Shown one piece after another: positions 30,564 through 41,249 of a DNA stretch of 64,000 nucleotides. Source of the DNA: Diplonema papillatum (lineage: Eukaryota > Euglenozoa > Diplonemea > Diplonemida > Diplonemidae); the NCBI GenBank assembly GCA_030068145.1, contig JAPJBO010000075.1, positions 124,001 through 188,000 on the forward strand, given 5' to 3'. How positions within the stretch are numbered: the first letter of the stretch is position 1; each line of letters starts with the position of its first letter. Position numbers and translations under genes: made by a program. The notes beneath the pieces were generated by a model. That model did not search any database. It saw only the letters and a program-made list of their open reading frames with translations, and was not told the origin of the DNA.

Positions 30564-31550
30564 TCACTTTCCGTATCCAGCGGTCTGGATGTTTGCGTGC
30601 ACAGCGGCGTCAACTGCGTCAGGCGCGACGCCGGAGGTGATGGCACCCTCGAAAAAGACCCCGATGGCCACGTTGCTGTTGTCGCCGCCGATCCCCAGAA
30701 CGATCGCGCCCTGCTTCTTCATGGGGTTGTACTTGGGCGGGCGGGTCCCCTGGAACAGCGTCTGGAGGGGCCCCGCCTGCGCGCTCCCGCCCCGCAGCCC
30801 GAAGCTGTTGTCGCTGCCGCCCTTCACCATCCCGGTGACGTAGTCGAGGCCGACGATGGTAGGGTTGGTCGGGTTCACTTTTTCGTTGCCGGCCCACAGC
30901 CCGGCCTCCAAATCGGCCATGATCCACGGCCCGTTACCGGCGCCGCGGCTGTAGTACGAATTGTTCCCCCAGTAGACCGCCTCCATAGTACCCGGCCCTT
31001 CGCCGAGGTTGTTCGTCTCGGCGTTCCCGTAATCGAAGCAGCAGCCGTCGTTGAAGACGTTCCCATCCACGACCATGTACAGAGTCTCCGGGTTGTTGCC
31101 CGTGGCGACGCCTGTCGTGTTGTCATTCCGGTACCCCATTCCGCCTTCGAAATACGCACCATACACCGGGTGCCCGCCGACGGTGGCCTTGTGCCTCGTC
31201 GCGTTGACACCCCTGTCGGGGGCGGGCCGCGCCCCGCCGCCGGGCGCCTTCTTGACGTGGTTCTTGGACGGCGACTGGTCGTAGAGCTGGGTCACCTCGC
31301 AGGCGGTCCCCGCGCAGAACAGGTCTTGCACGGTCGAGTTCGCGACGCCGCCGGCGGCGAGGAGGGGGACGTCCGCGGTCGTGTTGTCCGACGCGCGCTG
31401 CACTTGGTACAGCGGCCCGTCGTAGTTGTCGTACAGCGCTCGCACCATGCTGTGCGCAGCGACACACGGCGTGCCTGCGGCCACGTACAAGTCGCACGGG
31501 CCCGCCGCGGCGCCCGCCGCGGCGAGGAGCAATGGCAGCATGCTTTTCAT
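30564..31550 (-). CDS. Secreted GH54 alpha-L-arabinofuranosidase (catalytic domain only)
   Basis: A single exon, ATG 31550 to TGA 30564, 328 residues. Residues 1-17 form a signal peptide (MKSMLPLLLAAAGAAAG), so it is secreted or lysosomal. The rest is the GH54 catalytic domain, which removes arabinofuranose side chains from arabinoxylan and pectin. Conserved blocks include GTPCVAAHS, CCFDYGNAE, GNGPWIMADLE (Glu215, aligned with the family nucleophile) and GIGGDNSN (Asp290, aligned with the acid/base). Cysteines 19/29, 79/84 and 170/171 match the three known disulfides, including the rare adjacent pair. The usual C-terminal arabinose-binding (CBM42) domain is missing: the frame simply stops after the catalytic fold. 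Lateral acquisition from fungi or bacteria is likely. There are no introns, unlike Pescadillo. Confidence 0.95.
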   Translation of the reverse strand: MKSMLPLLLAAAGAAAGPCDLYVAAGTPCVAAHSMVRALYDNYDGPLYQVQRASDNTTADVPLLAAGGVANSTVQDLFCAGTACEVTQLYDQSPSKNHVKKAPGGGARPAPDRGVNATRHKATVGGHPVYGAYFEGGMGYRNDNTTGVATGNNPETLYMVVDGNVFNDGCCFDYGNAETNNLGEGPGTMEAVYWGNNSYYSRGAGNGPWIMADLEAGLWAGNEKVNPTNPTIVGLDYVTGMVKGGSDNSFGLRGGSAQAGPLQTLFQGTRPPKYNPMKKQGAIVLGIGGDNSNVAIGVFFEGAITSGVAPDAVDAAVHANIQTAGYGK

Positions 31551-31707
31551 GGTCGCTTTCTTCTTTTTCTATTTTGTCTCTCTGTGCGTTCGAGAAGCTG
31601 GTTTCAAAGTGGCAAAACGCCGCGGTTTTGCGGTGGCGAGCTCTCATTCTCTTTTTTCCTCCAACACTCGTCAGCATGGTAGAAGGTAGTATTAATATTT
31701 TGTTGCA

Positions 31708-31842
31708 TAAGCACCTGCTTTGTAGGAAATGCTTGAGGAGACTGCCAGTTGCGATAGATCAAAGGAGGTAAATGTGCTGTAGCCCACACGAAACGCAGGT
31801 AACCCTGGGTTTAGTGGCGGGCGTAAGCGTTCAACATACTCG
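31708..31842 (-). repeat. Family A copy, inverted
   Basis: The reverse complement matches the consensus from GAACGCTTACGCCCGCCACT to GCACCTGCTTTGT inverted. This is the only family A copy in the opposite orientation, and it lies upstream of the GH54 gene. Confidence 0.85.
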
Positions 31843-32397
31843 GAGGTGGCCGCTCATTGCGGCGGAGGCTAAGGCATCGGTCTCGAAAAATGGGAATGCC
31901 GCCGGTGTCGGTTTCAGTTTGAGACTGCCTATTCCGCTATCTCGTGTCCTTGGCGGCTGTACTATTCGCTTTTTTCTCGCAAGGGGGGTCCTGGGCTTAA
32001 TGTTTAGGCGGTTTGCTGAAGTCGTCATGCTCCATGTTAGCAGTCGTGAAGTCTTGACTCCTTGCCCTGATGTCTTTCGGCTCCAGCTGACGAGATGCGA
32101 ACGGTCCAGGGCAACGGCCTTCCGACCTGAAAAGCAACAAACTCAGACGCGCGTTGGCAGTAAAGTTGCATTGAAAGAACGAGAATAGCAGAGCCACCAG
32201 CAGGTAAGGAAGGGTAATGGAAGCGACGGGATCCACTTGGAAAAGCGCCCGTATGGATTCAATCACGCGTAATGCAACCTGGGACACTGCATGCATCCAG
32301 CCTCTCGAAAACAGAAGCTTTGGTAGATGGGACACGCTATTACCGTTTTATCATGCTTTCTCGTTCACCTGGCCTTGCTTTCTTGTGCTGTTCAAGA

Positions 32398-32830
32398 GCA
32401 TTCAGTCGGTCACCCACCATTCTACGGAATGGTTCAGTCTATTCCAGCGCACTTGTCAGCCGTTACAACAAGGTTCAATCGCAGCTCACGATCATTCTGC
32501 CGGCGCAGTCGACAAGCGCTCGCAACGTCTTCGGGTGAAACGACTTGAAACCCGCCACTTTAAGCCGCTCGTTGAGGTCAGACGACGACCGGACAAGGTC
32601 GAGGGCCATGTGCACCTTCACTGCCACCAGCCACCTTCTTCACCGCCGCGGGGCCCCCCCCGAGGCCCCCAGCGGCCGCCCGCACGACTTTGCCGGCGGG
32701 CGCGACCGGCGGGTCGCCGGCGCCACCTTCCGCGTGTCCACCGGCCCCCCCCAGCGGATGATTTTGTCTCCAACGCCTTCCGCCGGCGGCGCAAGGCGAG
32801 AATCGTCCACACCACCGTTTTTAGCACGCT
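32398..32830 (-). pseudogene. Duplicate of the 3' end of the 993-residue gene
   Basis: It matches 32975-33370 over about 400 bp with small deletions and substitutions (offset about 580 bp). It includes the stop-codon region and the C-terminal coding segment for LNERLKAAGFK. The upstream coding body is missing, so this is a downstream 3' duplicate. Confidence 0.85.
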
Positions 32831-33056
32831 TTCTCGTTCAGCTGGCCTCCCTGTTTGTTGTGCTCGTTGGTCGGTGGAAGGAGCACTTTTAGTCTGTCTC
32901 CACTACTCTACGGCAATTGAACGAGCGCTTTCACTCAGCCCTTATTAGAGGTACCCTTCCAAGCATCCATTGACAACGTTGACAAGAGCATTCAGTCAGT
33001 CACCCACCATTCTACGGAATGGTTCAGTCTATTCTTGTCAGCCGTTACAACAAGGT

Positions 33057-34197
33057 TCAATCGCAGTTCACGATCATTCTGCCGGCGCAGTCGACAAGCG
33101 CTCGCAACGTCTTCGGGTGAAACGACTTGAAACCCGCCGCTTTAAGCCGCTCGTTGAGGTCAGACGATGACCGGACAAGGTCGAGGGCCGTGTGCACCTT
33201 CACCGCCACCAGCTTCCGCACCACCTTTTTCACCGCCGCGGGGCCCCACCCGAGGCCCCCGGCGGCCGCCCGCACGACTTTGCCGGCGAGGGCAACCGGC
33301 GGGTCGCCGCCGCCACCTTCCGCCCGTCCGGCGGCCCGCTCGCTTTTGTCTCCAACGCCTTCCGCCGCCGGCGCGCGCGAGCCGGGGCCTTGGAGAGGTT
33401 GCGCAGGTGTGCCTGACGGTGGTGGAGGCTGTGGAGGGGGTGTGTCTGGTGAGGTCGTCTTCGGTTGGACGGTCTGGGATCCCTCCGGCAAGCGCGAGGG
33501 TGACGCGGGGAGGAACGGCAGTTCGCGGAGCGCGCACGCGTCGTCGGAGGGCTTCTCCACCACGGCAGGGGAGAACACCGGAGCGACGCTCGCAGTCAGC
33601 AGACCCGCGTACACCGTGGCATTACCATTACCATTACCATTACCATTACCATTACCATTACCAATACCATTACCAATACCGAACGGAGCCCCGCCCGGCA
33701 CCGCCGACAGCTGACCAGCTCCGGCAAAAGGCCGCTCCGCAGCGTGCCCCGGAGCCCACGGGCCGCTGTCGGCCCACAGCGCACCGCGGGCGAGCTCTTC
33801 GGCGCGAGCCAGCAGCTCGGCGGAGGACTGCGGGGCGGGCCGGGTTTTCCCGGCGGCTGGCTGGGATGCCGCCGGTGGCGGCGTGCTCCGGTCGACCACC
33901 GCGGCGTCGATGGACGCCGCGGCGAGCGCGTTCGAAACGGCGGCGGACGACTGCGGCTGAGACCTTGCGGGGGGGCCGGCGAGCGCCGCCGAGGTCGCGG
34001 CAGCGTCGGCCGCTGGCATCAAAGGAGGGGAGGGACCGGCGCCGACGCGACCGCCGCGCGAGCTTTCGGTGCCCGCCCCACTGGCGCCGCCTGACGCGGA
34101 CGGCTGCGGCTGGAGCCCCGCGGGGGGCCCGGAAAGCGGACCGCCCGAGTTCTCCGCGACAACTGAACCGACCGCGAGCGGCGACGGGGCGTGTGCT

Positions 34198-34229
<32 letters not shown>

Positions 34230-34392
34230 GTGCTTTGAAGCAGTCAACCCGCCGGCCACGTTGGCGCTGCCAGATCCGGAACCCACCCCGGCGGACGGCT
34301 GCCGCTGGAGCCCCGCGGGGGGCCCGGAAAGCGGACCGCCCGAGTTCTCCGCGACAACTGAACCGACCGCGAGCGGCGACGGGGCGTGTGCT

Positions 34393-34424
<32 letters not shown>

Positions 34425-36038
34425 GTGCTTTGAAGCAGTCAACCCGCCGGCCACGTTGGCGCTGCCAGATCCGGAACCCACCCCAGCGGACGGCTGCGGG
34501 TGGAGCCTCGCGGGGGGCCCGGCAAGCGCTGCCAGCGTCGCGGCGGCCGCTTCCGCGACGTTGCCCGCATCGGCTGCGAGCCGCGGCGGCGCCGCGGCGC
34601 GTCCCGAAGGAGGCGACGGACGCGCACCCACGCGACCGCCTCTCGGGTCGGCGCCGCCCGATCCCATCGGCGGGTCCAAAACCTCGGCTGACTGCGGTGC
34701 ACCAGCCTTTAGCGCCGGCAGAGGGGGGGACGCCGCCGAAGCCGAAGCAACTGGAAGCAAACGATACCCGGGCCGCACAGAAGGCCCGGAGAAGCCGGAC
34801 ACAGCGGACGGGGGATGAATGGCAATCAAGGTACGACGTTCGACCAACTCCGACCAGCCTCTCATTTCGCCGGCTCGTACAGAGGCCCGCACCGACTGTT
34901 CGGAGAGGAGGAGGGAAGTGGCTGCCTGAATCACCGACTCGGACACGTGGGTGCCGCGAGCTCCAAACTGGGCGGTAAAGTACAGGTTCAAGCGAGAGTT
35001 GAAGGCGGCGAGGCGCGACGTGCACATTGCGCACAGGTCAGACCGCGCGGCCAGCTCGCCGGCGTGCACGGCGCCTCGCATCGATTCCTCGGACAGGACG
35101 AGTGCGTTGCTGGCCTCCCGCTTCCGGAAAGCGAGGATGCAGGTAGCCTGGTGCCGGCGTATGATAACCGTCAAGCAGGACACCCTGTGCTGCTCCAGGT
35201 CCGTGCGCGAGCCCTGCTCCCGCGCGGCCAACGCTGCGAGCAGCGAGAAAAGGGGGTCGCCGGCCGCGGGCGTCGCGCCGCCTTCAAAAAAGCGGGGCTC
35301 GCCACCACCACCACCACCCCTTCCTCCGCCGCCGCGCTGAGGCCTTGGCCTAAGGCGCCGGTTGGCTTCGGTGCCGCTGTCGTCGGCGCCTCCCCCGCCG
35401 GACTTGTTGGACCGGCGGCCGCTGGCGTGGTCGCTGCGGCTCCGGTCGTCCCGCCCCCTGCGGCCGTTGCGGCTGTAGTGGTCGTTCGGACCACAGTTGC
35501 TGCGACCGTTGCGGCCATCGGAGTTGCTGCGGCGTGTGTGCTCATTGCGACTTCTGTAGTCGTTGCGACCGTAGTCGATCGGACCTTTGTCGTTGCGAGA
35601 ATAGTCAGCCGGTCCGCTGCCATTGCGGCCACTGCAGTTGTTGCGACTGTACTCGTTGCGACCCTTGTCGTTGCGGCCATCGCAGTCGTTGCGACCGCCG
35701 TTGCTTCGAGCACCGCTCTCGATGTTGTTGTTGTTGTCGCTGAGGCTCCTGCGCCTGCCGCAGCCGCCGTCTCCGACCAGGACGCTGAGTTGGCCGTTCC
35801 ACGGGGGCCGCGAGACCCCCGCCTTCCGCTGCCGCCCCCGCGACAGCTTCGGCGCCGCCGGCGCTGCAGCCAGGGGCGCCAGCAGCGGCCGCCCGGGCGC
35901 CCCCGGTGCGCGGTTGGGCGCCGGTGCCCGGCGTACTTTGCCCAACGGGGTGAGCAGCGCCCTGCGCTGCCTCCCGGGCGACAGCAGGCTCGCTCTTCGC
36001 GGGGGCTCCGGGCTCGCGGCGCCCGTGCCATTGTTCAT
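33057..36038 (-). CDS. Large low-complexity protein with conserved C-terminal helical motif (993 aa)
   Basis: The frame starts at ATG 36038 (the longer frame begins with GTG) and ends with TGA at 33057. Residues about 95-215 are an Asn/Arg/Gly/Ser-rich NDYSRN-type region, followed by Gly-rich RGG-like runs typical of RNA-binding or condensate-forming proteins. The middle is Ala/Pro-rich. A 65-residue block containing an eleven-alanine run is tandemly duplicated (195-bp period; 34.1-34.5 kb), and a Gly-Asn repeat comes from an ATTACC hexamer array. The last ~60 residues (VKKVVRKLVAVKVHTALDLV then LNERLKAAGFKSF) look like a compact helical domain. No known family recognised. Its 3' end is duplicated downstream and a 4-unit repeat lies at its 5' side. 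Confidence 0.72.
33616..33680 (-). repeat. ATTACC hexamer microsatellite (Gly-Asn codons)
   Basis: About ten ATTACC units, two of them varied to AATACC, encode alternating Gly-Asn on the minus strand within the large gene. Confidence 0.95.
34097..34490 (-). repeat. 195-bp in-frame duplication with CAG/CTG runs
   Basis: Two copies of a 195-bp unit, each ending in a GCAGCAG tract (34197-34227 and 34391-34422) read as alanine codons on the minus strand. Confidence 0.9.
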
Positions 36039-36124
36039 GCGGGATCCCGACACCCGGTGGCGGCCTTCGCGCTGTGTCGCTTTTGGGTTCGCTTGCGTCC
36101 CGCTGGTGGACGCGGAACGAATTA

Positions 36125-36520
36125 CAAAGGCGGGATCGCCTTCTCGTTCCAGCTACGACACAGCGGCAGGAAACGCTATGTTGCGGGACGCCTCGCCTTG
36201 ACGTTTGCTGGGTGTGGCTCGAGAGTCGGACCGCCTTCTCGTTCCAACTACGGCACAGCGGGAAACGCTATGTTGCGGACGCCTCTCGCGTTGACCTTTG
36301 CTAGCGCGCGCAGGTGTGGCTTGATAGTCGGGATCGCCTGCACGTTCCAACCACGACACAGCGGGGAGCGCGCTGTTGCGGACGCCTCGCCTTGACGTTT
36401 GCTGGGTGTGGCTCGAGAGTTGGACCGCCTACTCGTTCCAACTATGACACAGCGGGAAACGCTATGTGTTGCGGACGCCTCTCGCCTTGACGTTTGCTAG
36501 CGCGCGCACGTGTGGCGCAG
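36125..36520. repeat. Four diverged ~100-bp units at the 5' side of the large gene
   Basis: Each unit contains CTCGTTCCAACTA-type, ACACAGCGGGAAACGCTATG-type and CCTTGACGTTTGCT blocks. The array begins about 90 bp upstream of the ATG at 36038, so it occupies the promoter, 5' UTR or trans-splice region. Confidence 0.85.
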
Positions 36521-38320
36521 AAGAGGCAGGTCCTCTTTCTCCTTCCAACAACGACGGCGGGGGGGCACGCACGTCTCACCTTAAAGCCGTTTGCAAGCGC
36601 AGGTGTAGCGCAGAACAGAAACAGGGAGGCGAAGACCCCCTCGTGTGTCAACAAGAAGGGGAGGAGAGGGAGGATGCACGGGTGCTCACGTTTTCACCTT
36701 GCTTTCAGTCACTCGCAGAACCTTTTAACCAACGACGAGACGATCTCGTTTCAGTGCTGTCGCGGGAACAAATTGCTGCTTGCAAGTCAGCAGACGCGTG
36801 CACACAGCACAAGGTACAGAGCAGCTCCTTCGAAGGCCGCAAGCCGCACGAAAAAGCGGGGAGAATCCTACGTGCGGTGACCACTGAACGAAGTAACAAA
36901 GGACGAGCCACGCCCGCGCACTCTACTGGGCTTTGCGAACGTCTTCTACTTCTGCTTCTTGCCCTCTCTATTACACCGGAACCTAGAGGCCGAAGGACGA
37001 TAGACGTGTATCCACGGCAAACTTGAGGGATCTGCACCAGAAGCCCTCGTTCCCCACTTCTACGCTGCCGTCTTTAATACGCCGGAACCCTTGAAGGCTG
37101 GCGAGACCTGCAGCAGTGGCGGGCTCCTGCAAGGCGACGCATTGGCGGGACCTTCCCCAACCACCCTCCTTCCCTCTGACGGACCCGCCCTGTTTCAGTT
37201 GGTGTGGCTGTCATGAACGGAAGAACGTGAATGTACCTAAAGTTGGGCCTTTGCTTTTTCGCTATCCTTCCCAATTTTTGCGTTGCATCCTGTTTCCGCG
37301 TTTGCCCACGACGAACCGGGGGACCGGACGTAGGTGCAGAGTATCCTTCTTTTTAGAATTCGGCTCCTGTTGCGTTGGTGAGGAGTCATCGGCATGCTGA
37401 CGAGTACCTCACGATGCGTGCCTTCTGGGAGTTTTGGCGTGTGTCCTTCGACGTGGTGCGACTCGTGACGGGTTGCGTCCGCTGGTACAGGGTCGGAGTC
37501 AGAACCGAAATCTGAATCTCCTCGTGGACTCGTTTCTGCCGTGCGGCACAACGAAAAGCTGCAGTCGCGAACAGCCGAATCGCGACAGCAAGAGGGCGCG
37601 ATCGGTGTTGGTCGCAAAGACCGAGTCTGCTGGACAATAATTCGATTGGAAGTCCCCTCGCCACGTAAGAGCGCCGATCTGATTCCGATCGGACCCGATG
37701 CCAGTATCGAAGCTTTCCCCAACACCAACCTAGACCTGCATCTACAGATTGGCACGCTCTTGCCTGATGATTCTAGACACCTACGTACCTGTCTCCTTAC
37801 ATCTCGCGAATACTTTTCGTCCTCCCTCAACTTGCACTGTGCCGCCTTGAGTATTTCCTCCAAACGAAGCAGCCATAACAAAAAAAAAGAAAGCGCAGCT
37901 TTCTCTATCCAACACGTGCACGCTTTGGCGGGAAACGAGTATAGAAGGGCGAACGAGCCGGAAGAGAAGGATGGCATCTGCGCTCAGATGCGCTTGCTCT
38001 ATGATGTGGCGACGGTAACGGCAGAGGCAAGGTCCGGAGGAGGATGAGGGGGGAGCTAGGTAGTGCAGGTATCTGTACGCCCGTCTCCCTCCTCTACGAG
38101 GATTGGGGCACTGGCTAATCGCAGTTACAATGGGCATAGACGACTTCTTGGTTCGCGGTAATACCAGTGCCGCTCCGGCGAGCAAAGTGTACGTAGCGTG
38201 ATGGCACCGTCTCCTTTTGCGTGCTGTCGAAATCGTTCGTAGCCACACCCAGTCACGGGAGGTCGCTCGAAATAAGGGTCGACGGCCGGCGCGTTCGGCA
38301 GGTGAGATGTCAAGATGTGG
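36521..38320. other. Gene-free stretch
   Basis: Only hairpin H at 37362-37418 stands out. Open frames are short and unrelated to known proteins. Confidence 0.45.
37362..37418. repeat. Conserved hairpin family H, copy 2
   Basis: CTCCTGTTGCGTTGGTGAGG, then GTCATCGGCATGCTGACGAG, then TACCTCACG. The outer stem TGAGG/CCTCA differs from TGGGG/CCACA of copy 1 by a change that restores pairing. Confidence 0.6.
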
Positions 38321-38324
38321 ATCA

Positions 38325-38725
38325 CGCGAAAACCGCAACGGCCTGTCCCTGAGCAGGACGCCTCTGGATTGCTGCCGCCGCGGCACTGGACACCGTTGCA
38401 TTTCGCACGCAATTTACCAAGGGAAGCAACACCGTACCGGGACTGAATCCGCGAGATCTCAGAATCGACGTCGCCGACGACCGACATGACAGAACTCCTC
38501 GGGTATGCGTGACGCAAGAGCAACACGACCTAACCCGAACGTGGGTGACCACAACGACAAGCACAAGGTGGCTAGCCAGGACAGATGTAGGAACACACTG
38601 CCGCGGTCAATTCCTGACTCACGGCACACAGGCTACCGCGGTTCCACCGAAGGCAAGAGCATCCAGCCGCTGACGACACCCTTGCCCCTTTCTGAAGGCC
38701 GGAGGCGAAGATTGGCATGCCTAGT
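38325..38725 (-). pseudogene. Degenerate duplicate of the 3' part of the small membrane-protein gene
   Basis: 38640-38720 parallels 38800-38905 (GCGGTTC, GAAGGCAAGAGCA, GAAGGCCGGAGGCGAAG and GGCATGCC in the same order). 38455-38480 echoes the GAGTCGACGTC segment at 39175. The frame is broken. Confidence 0.55.
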
Positions 38726-38795
38726 GGCACACTCGAGCGCAGCGGCTTGCGTTCCTGTTGCGTGCACACACGCACACAATACACAGACACGCAGC

Positions 38796-39560
38796 CTAAC
38801 GCGGTTCGATCGAAGTCAAGAGCACCGAGAACAACGTGAGCGCAGCCGACACGACGGCACCTTGAAGGCCGAAGGCGAAGGTCGCCATGCCGGTGACGCA
38901 CGCGAAGGCCACAGCTTGCCCCTGCTGCCCGGGCGCCGGCGCGGGGGCGGCGGGCGCGGACGGGTGCGCGACGGCCTGCGACGCCTTCCGGACGGTCTCG
39001 GACACGGCGGCCGGCGCCGCCGCGAGCTGGCGCCGGAACGCGAAGCAGACGCAGGCGACGCACGCCAGCAGGAACGCCAGCCGCCACGCGAACTTCCGGA
39101 TCGCGGCATACACGCCGTGGACGCCTAGCTCAACCCGCGACGTGACCCCGCACTGGTAGTGCCCGACTATCCACGATATCTCGGAGTCGACGTCTCCCAC
39201 AGAGCGCAACGCCTTCAGCCCGACACGGTAGGTACCCCGGGTGTGTGTGATCGCGAAGTTCACCGAGCGCGGTTCGGAGGCGATCAGCTCTCGCAGGACT
39301 CCCGCGTCGGATCTTTGCTTCTCGGTTCGGAGCCGGATGCGGTCGAGCCCGGCCAGCAGCTGGCTCGAGTCGAACTTGGGGCACTCGGCTTCATAGCGCT
39401 CGGCCTTCTTCTCGGCCCACTGGTCCCGGTCGCGCAGCGCCTTCTGCAGCGCCGCCACGTGCCTGCTCATCGGCACAGGCTGGATCCTCCCCAGGACAAC
39501 GCCGCTCGCCTGCCTCCTCGCCGCGCATGCCCAAACCGCCGAGCGCCTGCGGAGGAGCAT
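38796..39560 (-). CDS. Small membrane protein, possibly mitochondrial (254 aa)
   Basis: It starts at ATG 39560 and ends with TAG at 38796. The first ~30 residues are rich in Arg and Ala with no acidic residue (MLLRRRSAVWACAARRQ), as in mitochondrial targeting peptides. Residues 35-95 are charged and helical. A hydrophobic span at about 158-176 (FAWRLAFLLACVACVCFAF) and a second at about 217-249 suggest two membrane segments with a Pro/Ala linker between. No family recognised. Upstream on the same strand lie serial copies of its first ~60 codons with 5' sequence. The exon carrying the start is preceded by an acceptor GGCAG|GAAAC near 39688. Confidence 0.7.
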   Translation of the reverse strand: MLLRRRSAVWACAARRQASGVVLGRIQPVPMSRHVAALQKALRDRDQWAEKKAERYEAECPKFDSSQLLAGLDRIRLRTEKQRSDAGVLRELIASEPRSVNFAITHTRGTYRVGLKALRSVGDVDSEISWIVGHYQCGVTSRVELGVHGVYAAIRKFAWRLAFLLACVACVCFAFRRQLAAAPAAVSETVRKASQAVAHPSAPAAPAPAPGQQGQAVAFACVTGMATFAFGLQGAVVSAALTLFSVLLTSIEPR

Positions 39561-39829
39561 CCGCTCTCCTTCTTCTCCGGCAAGGTCCCCCCGGCCAGCT
39601 CTGCCTGCTGACGGCTTTGTTCTCTTTTTTGTTTCTTCTTGTGTTTTCTTTTTTTGCCGACGATCGAACGTCTTCGGCCTTGTTTCCTGCCGTGGGTTCA
39701 AGTCATTTGTGCGTCGTGTGTCTTTTATTGTATAGCCTGTGTGATTATGATGGCGTGACACCACCTGCACGTGGTATCACGGCTTTTGGAACCTGGCCCT
39801 GGAGCGTCACAGGTATTTTCCACTGCTTA

Positions 39830-40170
39830 CAAAAGCCTTTATCCCAGCCTCGAACTTGGGACACTCGGCTTCATAGCGCTCGGCCTTCTTCTCGGCCCAC
39901 TGGTCCCGGTCGCGCAGCGCCTTCTGCAGCGCCGCCACGTGCCTGCTCATCGGCACAGGCTGGATCCTCCCCAGGACAACGCCGCTCGCCTGCCGCCTCG
40001 CCGTGCATGCCCAAACCGCCGAGCGCCTGCGGAGGAGCATCCGCTCTCCTTCTTCTCCGGCAAGGTCCCCCCGGCCAGCTCTGCCTGCTGACGGCTTTGT
40101 TCTCTTTTTTGTTTCTTCTTGTGTTTTCTTTTTTTGCAGACGATCGAACGTCTTCGGCCTTGTTTCCTGC
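39830..40170 (-). pseudogene. Duplicated first exon of the small membrane-protein gene, copy 2
   Basis: It is 480 bp upstream of the main copy and nearly identical, with the ATG at 40040 retained. It begins after GCGGCAG and ends at a donor-like TTTT|GTAAGCAG near 39828. The ~140-bp stretch between copies 2 and 1 (39688-39828) has GT...CAG ends, so it could be spliced as an alternative or tandem exon. Confidence 0.8.
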
Positions 40171-40182
40171 CGCGGGTTCAAG

Positions 40183-40345
40183 TTTTTTAGAGTTAAAGTT
40201 CGCTTGAAATTCCGGGGTTTTAGGGTCTCCGTGTGACCGTTCATGAATGGGTTCTCTTAGAGCAAGAAAGGGCTATGTGGTTACGGGTTGTATATTTAGT
40301 GCACGCTTTCGTTATGGGTTATGGCTAGCCATGTCCGGGACTGTT
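40183..40345 (-). repeat. Family E, long copy
   Basis: TTTTTTAGAGTTAAAGTTCG, CTTGAAATTCCGGGGTTTTA and GGGTCTCCGTGTGACC are followed by AGAGCAAGAAAGGGCTATG and GGTTATGGCTAGCCATG. The second half recurs at 24058-24122. It sits directly in front of duplicated exon copy 2, in the position of an intron 3' end. Confidence 0.8.
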
Positions 40346-40479
40346 TGTGGCCGACACCAAGTGTAAATTTGTTGCATTAGTGTGATTGTCAGGCCTTCGA
40401 CTACCCTGAGCAACGCACTATACACCACTAGACACCAAGTACATTTCTTCGTGGAGGGTGGTCTTGGGCCCCCCACGTT

Positions 40480-40870
40480 CTACAAGTTTTTGTGCGTCGT
40501 GTGCTGTGTGTCTTTTATTGTATAGCAAGTGTGATTATGATGGCGTGACACCACACGTGGTATCACGGCTTTTGGTACCTGGCCCTGGAGCGTCACAGGT
40601 ATTTTCCACTGCTTACAGAAGCCTTCATCCCGGCCTCGAACTTGGGGCACTCCGCCGCTCGGCCTTCTTCTCGGCCCACTGGTCCCGGTCGCACAGCGCC
40701 TTCTGCAGCGCCGCCACGTGCCTGCTCATCGGCACAGGCTGGATCCGCCCGAGGACCACGCCTGCCGCCTCGCCGCGCATGCCCAAACCGGCGGAGGAGC
40801 ATTCACTCTCCTTCTTCTCCGGCGAGGTCCCCCCGGCCAGCTCTGCCTGCTGACGGCTTCCTTAACCACT
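40480..40870 (-). pseudogene. Duplicated first exon, copy 3 (decayed)
   Basis: ATG equivalent at 40802; it has several deletions relative to copies 1-2 and includes the same 3' flank (ending near GGTATCACGGCTTTTGGTAC on the plus strand). Confidence 0.75.
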
Positions 40871-41186
40871 TCCGGACGAACTACCACTGTAGTGGTAGTT
40901 AACTCACGAAAGTTCGCGGGTGTCACGTTCGCGGGCGAGAGGCCAAATAATGGTCGAAAGTGGTCGCTGTTTGCTGTATCGGAAAGATCCGGCACAAATC
41001 TTTGAAATGCGTCCTTCACCCGGGCAAAAAACCTGCTCCGAGCTCCAACAGATACCTGAGATTCGCCATGGAGCCACCCCTTTTCCCAAATTGACCCTGC
41101 CTCCCTCCGTCCATAAGTGGTTAAGCAAGTTCTGTCGGCTTCTCTTGTGTTTTCTTTTTTGCCGACCATCGAACGTCTTCGGCCTT

Positions 41187-41210
41187 CTTTTAGAGTGAAA
41201 GTTCGCTTTT
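41187..41210 (-). repeat. Family E fragment
   Basis: TTTTAGAGTGAAAGTTCGC inserted within the exon-copy flank; same orientation. Confidence 0.55.
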
Positions 41211-41249
41211 TTTTTGTTTCCTGCTGCGGGTTCAATTCTTTAGAATGAA

